Translations under genes and position numbers: made by a program
From: Barnesiella sp. An22
GTDB taxonomy: Bacteria; Bacteroidota; Bacteroidia; Bacteroidales; Barnesiellaceae
Reading direction: 5' to 3'
Assembly: GCF_002159975.1 (NCBI RefSeq)
Contig: NZ_NFJR01000003.1
Coordinates: forward strand, 270,414 to 334,413
Length of the DNA: 64,000 nucleotides
Notes under the pieces: generated by a model
The model's input: only the letters and a program-made list of their open reading frames with translations
Told to the model about the DNA's origin: nothing
The model's database searches: none
In this document: one piece after another, positions 35,874-45,598 of the stretch
Layout of the letters: each line of letters opens with the position of its first letter
Numbering within the stretch: position 1 is the stretch's first letter

Positions 35874-37142
35874 TTATTTATAATTGCGCAGCACATTGTG
35901 GTAGATGTCGAGTACCTTCTGGCCGGCATACTTCCACTTAATCTCGTTTACTTCACGCTCGCCCTCTTCGCGCAACTGTTTATAGATGGCGGGATAGGTG
36001 ATGATCGAATAGATAGCGTCGGCCATAGCGTCGATGTCCCAATAGTCGATTTTGATGACATTGGTCAAAATCTCGGCACAGCCCGACTGTTTCGAAATGA
36101 TCGAAGGCACGCCCACCTGCATGGCCTCGAGCGGCGAGATACCGAACGGCTCCGATACCGACGGCATCACATACACGTCGCTGGCCTTCAACATCTCGTA
36201 GACCTGACGTCCCCGCAAGAATCCGGTGAAGTGGAAGCGGTCCGATATGTTGCGTTGTGCCGACAACATAATCATCTTGTTCATCATGTCGCCGCTACCA
36301 GCCATTACAAACCGCACGTTGTTGGTCTTGCGCAATACCCGGGCAGCCGCCTCGACAAAGTATTCGGGTCCTTTCTGCATGGTGATGCGGCCCAGGAAGG
36401 TAACCACCTTTTCCTTCGGATTGTGCGGCACCTCTATCGACTTGATTTCGTCGCTCAACGGCTCCACGGCATTATGTACCGTAGTCACCTTGGCCGGGTC
36501 GATGTGATACTTGTCGATAACCGTCTGGCGCGTGAGGTTGCTCACCGTGATGATGTGGTCGGCATGCAACATACCGTCGCGCTCGATGTTGTAGACCGTA
36601 GGGTTCACATTACCCCGGCTGCGGTCGAAGTCGGTCGCATGCACATGAATCACCAACGGCTTGCCGCTCACCTGCTTGGCATGAATGCCGGCAGGATAGG
36701 TGAGCCAGTCGTGCGAGTGAATGATGTCGAACTGCTCGGTGCGGGCAATCACACCGGCTACGATAGAATAGTTGTTGATCTCTTCCATGAGGTTGTCGGG
36801 ATAGCGCCCCGAAAACTCGATACAACCCAGGTCATTGGTCTTCAGATAATTGAAATCTGCATAGATATGACTGCGAAGGTCGAAATACTCCTGCGGGTCC
36901 ATGCAGTAGCCGTAGCGTTGCTGCACGTAATCCCAACTTACATCGCGCCAGGCGACAGGGGTATTGGCGGCCCCGATTATATGAGCAAAAGTTTTATCCT
37001 CATCTCCGTAGGGTTTAGGTATGACAAAGGTGATTTCAATATCGCCACACTCGGCCATGCCTTTGGTCAGGCCATAACTGGCCGTGCCCAAACCTCCCAG
37101 AATATGAGGGGGAAATTCCCAACCAAACATTAGCGCTTTCAT
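35874..37142 (-). CDS. Glycogen synthase-like glycosyltransferase (GT4/GT5 fold)
   Basis: 422 residues with a GT-B fold. The N-terminal domain starts MKALMFGWEFPPHILGGLGT, the GG-loop of nucleotide-sugar glucosyltransferases. The C-terminal domain has FLGRITMQKGPEYFVEAAAR (about 270-290) and the EPFGISPLEAMQVG donor-site motif (about 345-360). It probably extends alpha-1,4-glucan from a nucleotide-glucose. Flanked by debranching and GH57 enzymes, with 18-20 bases between genes, it fits the Bacteroidales glycogen cluster. The donor (UDP- or ADP-glucose) is not certain. Confidence 0.88.
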   Translation of the reverse strand: MKALMFGWEFPPHILGGLGTASYGLTKGMAECGDIEITFVIPKPYGDEDKTFAHIIGAANTPVAWRDVSWDYVQQRYGYCMDPQEYFDLRSHIYADFNYLKTNDLGCIEFSGRYPDNLMEEINNYSIVAGVIARTEQFDIIHSHDWLTYPAGIHAKQVSGKPLVIHVHATDFDRSRGNVNPTVYNIERDGMLHADHIITVSNLTRQTVIDKYHIDPAKVTTVHNAVEPLSDEIKSIEVPHNPKEKVVTFLGRITMQKGPEYFVEAAARVLRKTNNVRFVMAGSGDMMNKMIMLSAQRNISDRFHFTGFLRGRQVYEMLKASDVYVMPSVSEPFGISPLEAMQVGVPSIISKQSGCAEILTNVIKIDYWDIDAMADAIYSIITYPAIYKQLREEGEREVNEIKWKYAGQKVLDIYHNVLRNYK

Positions 37143-37160
37143 AGATATAGGAATTAGGCT

Positions 37161-39107
37161 TTACATGTTATACTTCTTCAATAATTTCAACACTCTCAAT
37201 ATTTCACCGACGTTGGCGGCATAGCTGATGGCTCCACGACCGGCGAAGGGCGGGTTGCCGTCGAACAGCTCGGAGATGGACCCGATACAGGTTTGCGACA
37301 TCTCGTCTTCAAACCCGATGAGCATCCGCTCCAGGAACGAGACACCACTGATGCCGAACACCTTCAGATAGGCCTCGGCATAGGCGCCCATCAGCCACGG
37401 ACGTGCGGGCCCCTGGTGATAGGCATACTCCCGCTCGGTCTGCGAACCTACATAGGTGGGGTTATAGCCGTAGCTCTTGGGGCTGAGCGTGCGGATACCC
37501 TTGGGGGTAAGCAACTCGCGCGTAACCACCTCGAGAGCCCGCTTGCGCTGACGCTTGTCGAGCGGCGAGTAGTCGAGCCCCAATGCTATGAGCATGTTGG
37601 GCCGTACACTCCAGTCTGACATCGAGCCGTCGACATAGTCGATCAGGTAACCATAATCGTTCAGGAAGGTAGCTACAAACGTCTCGCCCGCCTTATCGGC
37701 AATGGCATTCCACTGTTCTACCCTCGAAGCCAATTCCATATCTTCGGCAAAAAGGGCGGCAGCAAACTTCAAAGCATTGTACCACAACGCATTGAACTCT
37801 ACCAAATAACCGCTGCGCGGGTTCACGGGGCGACCGTCAACCACGGCATTCATCCACGAGATTACCCGGTCTTTGCCATTGGAGTAGAGCAGCCCGTTGT
37901 CGTGCAGGAAAAGGTTGGGATGCTTGCCTTTGACAATGTAGTCGAGAATATCGCACAGGAAACGGCCATACTTCTCGCGACAAGTCTCCATACCCTTCTC
38001 CTTGGCATACTGATAGATAGTCCAGGTAGCCCACAGCGGAATATCGGGCAGGTCGAGTTCGCCGATGTTTTCGTCGAGTTCGCCGGTAGTCATAAAGTGA
38101 CGCAGGGCCTTCTCGGCCGAAGCCATCACGTCTTCAAACGTCTGGTCGTCGCCAATGGCCAGCGTACACCCCGGCAGGGCAATAAACTGGTCGCGGGCCC
38201 GTACCCTGAACCAGGGATAACCGGCCAACAGATAGTGCCCCTTCTTCTGCTTGAAGTAGAACTGCTGAGCCGAGTTTTTCAGGCAGTTGTAGAAACTCGA
38301 GCGACACATGTGGCGATTGGCCAACTCTACTTCGTAAGTGTGAGCCAACGAGCGGGGTTTGGCCTCGACGGTTCCCGCCGAGAAGATGATGCTTTCGCCC
38401 TTCTTGATAGGTATCTCGAAGTAGCCCGGCACATAGAGGTCCTCCTGATAGGGATAGCCTCGCTCCTGGTCTTTGATATACTCGATGCCCTTGTACCAAT
38501 GGGGGTCAAATACAAACTTGGGGGCCTTGTTGAACTGCATGTACAACCGGGGATAGCCCTGGTACAGACAGCAGCTTATGCCGTTGGCCGCCTCTTCGTA
38601 ACGCTGGTCGAGCGCATAGTTTTCCACGCACAGATCGTTGGCATTGCGGAAGGCAAGAAACGGACGGAATTGCAGAATCGTCGGGGAGTGAGCATCGACG
38701 AGCGTATACTTGATAAGGATACGGTTCTCGTGCGAGATAAACACTTTTTCTTTCGTCAGAATCACACCGCCCACCCGATACATCGTCTGGGGCACCGACT
38801 CGCAATTAAACTCTCGAATGTACTTGTGTCCGTTCGGGCTGAAACAGTCGCCCTTGTACTTGTGCAAACCCAAGTTAAACGCAGCGCCGTGCTGAATCAC
38901 TGTCTCGTCCAGCGACGACAACATCACGTGATTGTCCTTATCCAGCTCGGGGATAGGAATTACCAACAACCCGTGTTGCTTGCGGGTGTTGCAATCGACG
39001 ATAGTCGTACAATGATACGCGCCCGACTTGTTGGTACGCAGCATCTCCTTGGGCAGCGACCACTCGAGGTTTATCATCAGGTTCTTGTCAAATTTCAGAT
39101 AACTCAT
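37161..39107 (-). CDS. Glycogen debranching enzyme (amylo-alpha-1,6-glucosidase family)
   Basis: 648 residues. The N-terminal GDE domain is about 1-250 (LEWSLPKEMLRTNKSGAYHC opening). The C-terminal alpha/alpha barrel is about 270-640, with the family block GYPWFRVRARDQFIALPGC, then GLLYSNGKDRVISWM and NPRSGYLVEFNALWYNAL. It removes alpha-1,6 branches from glycogen. The usual WGRDTF element reads RARDQF here; the catalytic Asp is kept. First gene of the glycogen operon, with a full promoter and a palindromic operator candidate upstream. Confidence 0.93.
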   Translation of the reverse strand: MSYLKFDKNLMINLEWSLPKEMLRTNKSGAYHCTTIVDCNTRKQHGLLVIPIPELDKDNHVMLSSLDETVIQHGAAFNLGLHKYKGDCFSPNGHKYIREFNCESVPQTMYRVGGVILTKEKVFISHENRILIKYTLVDAHSPTILQFRPFLAFRNANDLCVENYALDQRYEEAANGISCCLYQGYPRLYMQFNKAPKFVFDPHWYKGIEYIKDQERGYPYQEDLYVPGYFEIPIKKGESIIFSAGTVEAKPRSLAHTYEVELANRHMCRSSFYNCLKNSAQQFYFKQKKGHYLLAGYPWFRVRARDQFIALPGCTLAIGDDQTFEDVMASAEKALRHFMTTGELDENIGELDLPDIPLWATWTIYQYAKEKGMETCREKYGRFLCDILDYIVKGKHPNLFLHDNGLLYSNGKDRVISWMNAVVDGRPVNPRSGYLVEFNALWYNALKFAAALFAEDMELASRVEQWNAIADKAGETFVATFLNDYGYLIDYVDGSMSDWSVRPNMLIALGLDYSPLDKRQRKRALEVVTRELLTPKGIRTLSPKSYGYNPTYVGSQTEREYAYHQGPARPWLMGAYAEAYLKVFGISGVSFLERMLIGFEDEMSQTCIGSISELFDGNPPFAGRGAISYAANVGEILRVLKLLKKYNM

Positions 39108-39231
39108 ATCTCAATTAAATTTCTCTTACTTGTGTCTTTTTCATAATTTTTTCGGACTCTTCGTTCTATTGCAAATCATTTACCCCTTGCCCTATTCCAA
39201 AGATCCCGAAACATGCCATTCATATTTGTTT

Positions 39232-39263
39232 CGAATTTAACATAAACCGAAATAAAATGCAAA
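39232..39263 (-). promoter_or_regulatory. Promoter of the glycogen operon
   Basis: On the minus strand TTTG (39263-39260), 20 bases, TAAATTCG (39239-39232, one base off TAnnTTTG). The leader is about 120 bases. The gap 39108-39382 holds this promoter, the palindrome and the terminator of the neighbouring surface protein, and no gene. Confidence 0.65.
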
Positions 39264-39284
39264 CATTTTCTCAGCGAAAAAGGC

Positions 39285-39298
39285 ATGTTCTTAAACAT
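39285..39298. promoter_or_regulatory. Perfect palindrome ATGTT-CTTA-AACAT upstream of the glycogen operon
   Basis: A 14-bp operator-like site identical to 58747-58760, centred about 66 bases upstream of the predicted transcription start. The 5-4-5 symmetry is that of CRP/FNR-family sites; the position suits activation. Confidence 0.7.
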
Positions 39299-39347
39299 AC
39301 CTTCACAAACGACAATATATCAATGCCTTAGAACGATTATAAAATCA

Positions 39348-39377
39348 AAAAGGTTCCGGCCGAAACCGGAACCTTTT
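39348..39377 (-). terminator. Terminator of the GLUG surface-protein gene
   Basis: AAAAGGTTCCGG pairs with CCGGAACCTTTT across a 6-base loop; the minus strand continues TTTTGATTTT. Confidence 0.88.
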
Positions 39378-39382
39378 CTGAT

Positions 39383-42300
39383 TTATCGCTTGATGATTCG
39401 TTCTACCCGATCGCCACAGCGCACCAGGTAGAGCCCCTGAGTCAACTGCGACATCTCTACGACGGTCAATCCTTCGGCAGGCTCGACAATCGAGACCGTG
39501 TGGCCCGACAAATCGTAGAGATAGATTGTCTGCTCGGCCCCGCTCACATAGAGCTGATGGTCTACTACCGTAGGATAGATGCGTACCTGGGCCGACATCG
39601 TCGACTCGATTGCCGAATAGCCGGGGTCCTCCTCGGTCAGCACGGGATAGCCCTCGTTTTGTGCGGCATCGACCATCCAGTAGAAGGCCTTATGCTCGGT
39701 ATTGGTCGCATTGTATGCGCGGGTCCAGTTGTTCAAGCCGGCGGCAAACGTGCGGGTCTTCATTTCGTCGGCACTCAATGCACGGCCCAGATAATCGCCG
39801 GCAACCACACACCCCGACTCATAGTAGCTATTCTCTACGTTGGCATCTTGCGGAGCAATCGGGGCAACGATTCCACCCGTCGTCGACACAGCACCCACAT
39901 TGTAACAGTTGGCTACCCGAACCGCTATAATCCAGTGACCCGATATACCACCCACGTACGCCAACTCATCAGCAGATATTCGCCCGGTATTGTAACAGTT
40001 TATTACACTCGATTCTTGACTGGAATAACCCAGAATACCTCCGGCTGAAGAGTAGTCGTGCGTTGAACCCTCGACTGTTACATCAGCGCTATTGGCACAA
40101 TTCAGAATCGTCGAACTGTCCAAATATCCTCCTATACCTCCCGTGAAGGCCATATAGACCGAATAGTTGCCCGTTATCTGCACCTGGCCTGCTACCGGGC
40201 CCCTGTTTTCACACTGGTCAACGACCGAACCAGTCGCATAACCCACAATGCCACCCACATAACCATAGGGAGCCTCGAGTTCGACCGAAGCCCGGTTGAT
40301 GCACGCATCGATTGTCGAGTTGTAGGCATACGCGGCAATACCACCGCCATAGGTCGAACTCTTTACGATACAGTCGTCGGCCAGTACCACATGGGAGATG
40401 TGAGCTTGCGCAATCTGCCCGAAGAGCCCAGCAACGGCGGTATAGGCCGAGATTACCTCGCTGTGCAGATTGTGAATCTCGTAACCGCCGCCGTCGAAGG
40501 TACCACGGAAGGCCACGTCTACCGAACCTATCGGCTCCCACTTGAGACCGTCCAAATCGATATTGCCGGCCAGTGTCACCATCTTCCCTTCGAAGGTAGT
40601 GCCTGTCTTGACCAGATAGGCCAAACCGGCCAACTGTGCCGGGGTCGAGAGGGTAAACTCGGTTTGCGACTCGTCGTACCACGAAGCATCGTAGTTCCCT
40701 TCCGAGGTCCACCAGCCACCTACCTCGATATTCCCGCCCAATACGGGATAGCCGTTGTTCTCACCGGCCCGGATTTCCCAGGCGGAAAGAGTGGGCGAAT
40801 AGGGATCGCTATCCATCACAGACGTAGCATTGGCGGTGAGCAGTCCGGCAAATTCGTCACGCTTCATTTCGTCGGGTTGCATGGCCACACCTTTGATATT
40901 CAAGCCGGTCGTATCGGCCATGCACGTCACATCGTAGTACCCGTTTTCCAAAGAGAACTCTGTCGGATTACCCAGAGGCGAAATCTCTACAATAGCCGGA
41001 TTGCCATCCACCTCTATACCCGTGGCCGACAATTTGCCTGCATGATATACATTCGTCTGATTGGAATAGGAAGCACAAATTCCACCCACATGCACATCGG
41101 GGCCGGTTCCCGATACGTCACCTACATGGAAACAATTTATAATACGGGCATTTACGCCTGCCAGGCCCGAAACCCAGATAGTTGCATGATCAGACACGGC
41201 AACGATACGGCCACTGCTCGATGAATTGTAAATGGGTTTGTAGGATATGTCGAATCCCACCAGTCCACCTATGAACGACTCGGTATAACCCTCATGGCTT
41301 ACCTCTATTGAGGCCTGGCTGTGACAGTTATTCACACTTGCTCCGTCAAATACACCGGAGACCGCACCTACCATTCCCTGCAACGCAGCGACTATCTTCA
41401 CGCGCACCGAGCAGTCATCGGCCAAGGTAATATTCCTGACTTCGCCAGAAGTACACCCTATAAATCCAATCAGTACAGCACTTCTTACCCGACCGCAAGA
41501 ATAAGACTCTACCTCTACATCCATGTGATGAATCGTATGGCCATTGCCATCGATGTTACCCCGGAAGATTCGGTAATTGTAACCGATGGGCACCCAACGA
41601 TGACCGCTCAAGTCTATATCGTTGGCCAGCTTCACTGTTTTACCGGTGAAATCATAAGAGTGATAAACCAGATAAGAGAGGCCGGCCAACTGTGCCGGAG
41701 TCGAGAGGGTAAACTCGGTTTGCGACTCGTCGTACCACGAGATGTCGTAGTTCCCTTCCGAGATCCACCAGCCGGTAGCCTGCTGTTGCTCGGTACTCAA
41801 CTCGGGGCCATTTGCACCCTGGCGCCACTGCGACAACGATTCGACCCACGGGTCTTTCTCCAAAATGGTCATGACCGCCTCGTTCATCGTGGCCACCTGA
41901 GCCTGAGAGAGCAACTCCCCTTGCGAGAGGGCATACTCGTTATCGCTCACTTCCTCGGGCAAGCAACCGGCCCGGTAGTAGCCATGTTCTACAAATTCGT
42001 TTTCAAAAGTACCGGCTAAACCGCCAAACCGGGGAGCCTCAGCCACTCTGTCGGCAGTAATCGGCAATCGCCACCCATCCAGATACCCCACAGATTCTCC
42101 ATTTTCATAAGCAGAGATGAGTATCACTAAATTTTCGTCCGTGAAAGTAATTGCATTCCCATCCGTCGAAAGCGTTACCACCAGTTCACCACTTGCACCC
42201 GTCTCATTTTCCAAGGTCAACGAATAGCGGTTGGAATACATTCCTACCATCTGTCCCAGGGGAATGTGCAGCTTTCCATCGCTTTCCAGATTCCCGGTCA

Positions 42301-44527
42301 TCGAATAGCTCATCTCGGCACGAGTAGAGTAGATAGACAAGATATATTCATCGGCCGAATCAATCGAAGGCGAAATCGTCACGTCTAACGGAATTTCAAG
42401 ATCCTCTTCTCCCTGGAAAGGCGACAAAGCCGAGGCGTGATACGTGCCCACCCATTCACTGTCGGCACCTTGTGCGGCTACCCGGCCATTAAATATCGAC
42501 GACAACAGCATGGCATTCATGCAGTTGCCTGCCAAACCGCCGGCCGTATTGCCATATACCGTAGCATCGGAGCGACAATTCGTAATCGAACCTGTGCTTA
42601 TCAAGCCCGCTATCGAACCGGCCGTCAAGCCCGATACCATACACGTAGAGGAGAGCATAAGGTTACAGATATCGGCACCCTCGGCATATCCAAACAACCC
42701 GGCATAAGCAGCGCCGTCGACCCGCATTCCCGAGATGGTATGGCCACAGCCGTCGAACAGTCCCACGAAAGAGCGAGCCCCATCCTGGGTTTTATTGCCA
42801 ATCGGTATCCACCGATAGGCCGACAAGTCTATATCGGCTCCCAAACGAACCGTTACACCATTCGCAAGGCCTATGTGATAGACCAAATAGGACAAGCCCG
42901 CCAACTGTGCCGGAGTCGAGAGGGTAAACTCGGTTTTCGTATTGTCGTACCACGAGGTATCGTAATTGCCCTCGTCCCACCACGAGGAGGTAGGACAAAC
43001 CTCGGTACTCAAGGCAGGGCCTGAAGCCCCCGATGTCCACATGTTCATACTCTTCTCGGCTTGTGTCGGAGCCACCTCACGCACATACTCATTCAGGTCG
43101 TCGACCAACTGCGACGATTGCATCTCCTCATCGGTAAGTGCCGTACCCACTACCTGATTGGCATTGGTTACACTGTTTTCGGAGTAGTAGCAATACGCCC
43201 AGTCATATCCGCCGCTACCGACAAGCGCTCCACTCACGTCATCGCTCAGTAACCGGGCCGAGAGGGGCATCACCAGACTTTCACAAAGATATAAAGACTC
43301 ACCGTCTTCGGTCATCAAAACAGCAAACGTATTGCCCTGCGATGTGGTCAGGGTCACCGTCCTTCTATCGTCGGAGAGCGTTCCCAAAAATTCACCCTCG
43401 ACAAAGGCCGTAGTTTCCTCCAAAGCACACAAATAGAGCTTCCAGGTATCGCTCGAGCCTACATACTGGCCCAATGGAATGTGCAGCAGGCCATCGCTCC
43501 CGACCTTTCCGCCAAACTGATACGACAAAGCTTGTACCCCGGCAAACGAAATATCCAGGCTGTCGGGATAATCGGTACGCGGTACAAATCCTATCTGAAA
43601 ACCTTGCGAAACCGAGCTGTCGGATCCACTGGGTGCATATCCAAGATAATTACCCGACCATTTCTCGGGGAGGAACTTCGAAACCCGGCCATTGAATACA
43701 CACAGGCGAACCCGCGTACCATTGCAGGCCCCGACCAGTCCGCCTACCGTATGGCCCGAAACAGTAGCTTCGGAGTAGCAATTCTCTATCACTCCCTCGT
43801 CGTCTATCGAACCAATTATGGAACCGGCGATATTGCCGCTTATCTGACAATCGGAGGCCAACATCACATTGCGTATCTCGCCCCCTCGCACATACCCGAA
43901 GAGTCCGGCATACTCCTGACCGGTCACATGCAGGCCCGAAATCGTATGCCCGCCACCGTCAAATGTACCTCTAAACGAGATTTGAGAGGTGCCAATCGGT
44001 ATCCACTCGTGGGCCGACATATCCAAATCGGCCTCCAATCGTATGGTTACATTCCCAAAAGAATAACCCGAAGAGAGCCTATAGGCCAAACCGGCCAACT
44101 GCTCGGGAGTGGTCAGCCGATACAGTCTGACCGAACCATCAAACCACGATATATCGTAGTTTCCCTCATCGATCCAGGTCGTAGTCTGGGCCTGTTGCCG
44201 CCGGGCCATAACCTGCTCCCGACCGGACTGCAGCCGAGACCAGTCGCGCCCTGTAACCTGAACGGGAACCGACCACGACGGAATCGTCACCTTCGAGAGT
44301 CGCTTGCCGGAGAGCGACATAACCGACTCTCCCTTCGACAACTTTGCCTGTACAGACTTCTGTCCGGGGAGGGCCTGCGAACGGTTCGGAGCAGAAGCCT
44401 CGTTCAAACCCTTCAGCCGCATCTGAGCCAGCTGTACGGGCGAGAGCCGCTTCAACGGCTGTTCGGTAGCCCCTACGATTCCCACAGCCAAGCAACTCAA
44501 TACCAATAATGTAAGAATTCTTTTCAT
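39383..44527 (-). CDS. Giant T9SS-exported GLUG-repeat surface protein
   Basis: 1714 residues. Signal peptide MKRILTLLVLSCLAVGIVGA. Four large modules begin near residues 118, 516, 919 and 1272. Each opens with an EGNYDxSWxD block (WWTSEGNYDASWYDESQTEF in the last) followed by TLSTPAQLAGLxYLV, then a beta-helical stretch with GLUG-type turns (GNIDLDGLKWEPIG, FRGTFDGGGYEIHNLH, AGLFGQI, VGGIVGYATG). This matches bacterial GLUG-motif adhesins. The end is a T9SS type A sorting domain (VRIYPTVVDHQLYV ... LTQGLYLVRCGDRVERI). A 55-residue upstream extension of the frame lacks similarity and was dropped. Probably a surface adhesin; the ligand is unknown. Confidence 0.9.
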   Translation of the reverse strand: MKRILTLLVLSCLAVGIVGATEQPLKRLSPVQLAQMRLKGLNEASAPNRSQALPGQKSVQAKLSKGESVMSLSGKRLSKVTIPSWSVPVQVTGRDWSRLQSGREQVMARRQQAQTTTWIDEGNYDISWFDGSVRLYRLTTPEQLAGLAYRLSSGYSFGNVTIRLEADLDMSAHEWIPIGTSQISFRGTFDGGGHTISGLHVTGQEYAGLFGYVRGGEIRNVMLASDCQISGNIAGSIIGSIDDEGVIENCYSEATVSGHTVGGLVGACNGTRVRLCVFNGRVSKFLPEKWSGNYLGYAPSGSDSSVSQGFQIGFVPRTDYPDSLDISFAGVQALSYQFGGKVGSDGLLHIPLGQYVGSSDTWKLYLCALEETTAFVEGEFLGTLSDDRRTVTLTTSQGNTFAVLMTEDGESLYLCESLVMPLSARLLSDDVSGALVGSGGYDWAYCYYSENSVTNANQVVGTALTDEEMQSSQLVDDLNEYVREVAPTQAEKSMNMWTSGASGPALSTEVCPTSSWWDEGNYDTSWYDNTKTEFTLSTPAQLAGLSYLVYHIGLANGVTVRLGADIDLSAYRWIPIGNKTQDGARSFVGLFDGCGHTISGMRVDGAAYAGLFGYAEGADICNLMLSSTCMVSGLTAGSIAGLISTGSITNCRSDATVYGNTAGGLAGNCMNAMLLSSIFNGRVAAQGADSEWVGTYHASALSPFQGEEDLEIPLDVTISPSIDSADEYILSIYSTRAEMSYSMTGNLESDGKLHIPLGQMVGMYSNRYSLTLENETGASGELVVTLSTDGNAITFTDENLVILISAYENGESVGYLDGWRLPITADRVAEAPRFGGLAGTFENEFVEHGYYRAGCLPEEVSDNEYALSQGELLSQAQVATMNEAVMTILEKDPWVESLSQWRQGANGPELSTEQQQATGWWISEGNYDISWYDESQTEFTLSTPAQLAGLSYLVYHSYDFTGKTVKLANDIDLSGHRWVPIGYNYRIFRGNIDGNGHTIHHMDVEVESYSCGRVRSAVLIGFIGCTSGEVRNITLADDCSVRVKIVAALQGMVGAVSGVFDGASVNNCHSQASIEVSHEGYTESFIGGLVGFDISYKPIYNSSSSGRIVAVSDHATIWVSGLAGVNARIINCFHVGDVSGTGPDVHVGGICASYSNQTNVYHAGKLSATGIEVDGNPAIVEISPLGNPTEFSLENGYYDVTCMADTTGLNIKGVAMQPDEMKRDEFAGLLTANATSVMDSDPYSPTLSAWEIRAGENNGYPVLGGNIEVGGWWTSEGNYDASWYDESQTEFTLSTPAQLAGLAYLVKTGTTFEGKMVTLAGNIDLDGLKWEPIGSVDVAFRGTFDGGGYEIHNLHSEVISAYTAVAGLFGQIAQAHISHVVLADDCIVKSSTYGGGIAAYAYNSTIDACINRASVELEAPYGYVGGIVGYATGSVVDQCENRGPVAGQVQITGNYSVYMAFTGGIGGYLDSSTILNCANSADVTVEGSTHDYSSAGGILGYSSQESSVINCYNTGRISADELAYVGGISGHWIIAVRVANCYNVGAVSTTGGIVAPIAPQDANVENSYYESGCVVAGDYLGRALSADEMKTRTFAAGLNNWTRAYNATNTEHKAFYWMVDAAQNEGYPVLTEEDPGYSAIESTMSAQVRIYPTVVDHQLYVSGAEQTIYLYDLSGHTVSIVEPAEGLTVVEMSQLTQGLYLVRCGDRVERIIKR
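40626..42955. repeat. Three ~55-bp direct repeats inside the GLUG protein gene
   Basis: The segments at about 40626-40684, 41681-41742 and 42897-42955 are nearly identical (shared core GAGAGGGTAAACTCGGTTT) and encode the QTEFTLSTPAQLAGL module opening. They are spaced 1.06 and 1.22 kb apart, so homologous recombination could drop or add a module. Confidence 0.75.
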
Positions 44528-44718
44528 ATATATTTCGATTAAAGTTTGTCCCTGTCTCCAAAATATAGCGAAGTAAATAAGCAGTCCCAAAGTCCTCCTT
44601 TTGATTTCAGCCCATCGTTTATAAATGCAAAGAAAATAAAAAATATAATACTCGAGCTGTTTTTCCTTTCCTTTTTTTACATACCGACCCACAGAGTCAA
44701 CAATTTATATAACAGCAG

Positions 44719-44753
44719 CGAGGCGGAGCACCCCAATCGGGTACTCCGCCTCG
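44719..44753 (-). terminator. Hairpin after marC
   Basis: CGAGGCGGAG pairs with CTCCGCCTCG across a 15-base loop, ~30 bases past the MarC stop; no T-run follows. The rest of the gap 44528-44781 shows no gene. Confidence 0.5.
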
Positions 44754-44781
44754 ACGATATATCGCTATAAAAAAGTTACTA

Positions 44782-45378
44782 CTACGAGAACGACTCGAGC
44801 GCTACGGCCAGATTCTGCAAGAACATGCGCACCGAGAGGGCCAGCAGAATGATACCGAAGAACTTGCGCAGCACATATACACCGGTCTTGCCCAGCACTC
44901 GTTCCAAGATGTGCACGTTGCGTATCACGATGTAGATGACAATGATGTTGAGCACCAAAGCCGCCAATATACTGCCCAGGCCATAGAGTGCCCGCAGCGA
45001 GAGCAGCGTGGTGAACGAACCGGCTCCGGCAATGAGCGGGAATACGATGGGTACAATCGAGGCGGCACCCTCGGGGCCGTCGTTTCTGAAAATTTCAATA
45101 CCCAACAGCATCTCGATAGCCATGACGAAAATGACCAGGGCACCAGCGATGGCAAACGACGAAATGTCGACCTGGAACAACTCGAGAATCATATTTCCCA
45201 TAAAGAGGAAGGCCAGGAAGGTGACGAGCGAATAGACGGCAGCCTTCCACGCCACAATGTTATGACCCTTTTGCTTCATGTCGATAATAATCGGGGTAAG
45301 CCCCGTAATATCGATTACCGCAAACAAAATAATAAAAGCACTCAGGAAATCCTGAAATTTAAACGACAGTATATCCAT
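44782..45378 (-). CDS. MarC-family integral membrane protein
   Basis: 198 residues with six predicted transmembrane helices (for example FLSAFIILFAVIDITGLTPI and ALVIFVMAIEMLLGIEIF). The conserved SIVPIVFPLIAGAGSFTTLL block near residue 110 is the MarC/UPF0056 signature. Despite the name, the family's link to multiple antibiotic resistance has been withdrawn; the substrate is unknown. A -7 box lies 102-109 bases upstream. Divergent from the CRP/FNR gene. Confidence 0.93.
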   Translation of the reverse strand: MDILSFKFQDFLSAFIILFAVIDITGLTPIIIDMKQKGHNIVAWKAAVYSLVTFLAFLFMGNMILELFQVDISSFAIAGALVIFVMAIEMLLGIEIFRNDGPEGAASIVPIVFPLIAGAGSFTTLLSLRALYGLGSILAALVLNIIVIYIVIRNVHILERVLGKTGVYVLRKFFGIILLALSVRMFLQNLAVALESFS

Positions 45379-45479
45379 ATTCCATATAGTTTAGGCGTGT
45401 GTGACAACAATTCAAAACCGGCTGTGCAAAGGGCTATACACCCGTCGGTATCACTCCGAACAGACCTTCGTGGCCGCCG

Positions 45480-45487
45480 CAAAGTTA
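45480..45487 (-). promoter_or_regulatory. -7 element for marC
   Basis: Minus-strand TAACTTTG, a perfect TAnnTTTG. Confidence 0.55.
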
Positions 45488-45568
45488 ATGAAAAAAAAAG
45501 AAATCAATACTTTCTAAACAAAGAAGATGTTTTAGCATTTCAAACGAAACATAGTGAAAAAAATTTGT

Positions 45569-45576
45569 TAGTTTTG
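45569..45576 (+). promoter_or_regulatory. -7 element for the CRP/FNR regulator
   Basis: TAGTTTTG matches TAnnTTTG, 23 bases before the ATG. Confidence 0.6.
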
Positions 45577-45598
45577 AGAATCCTAATTGAGACACTAT

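Noticed and set aside
44528..44692. 55-residue extension of the GLUG protein upstream of its signal peptide
   Set aside because: It would bury the signal peptide; the ATG at 44527 gives a proper secretory N-terminus.
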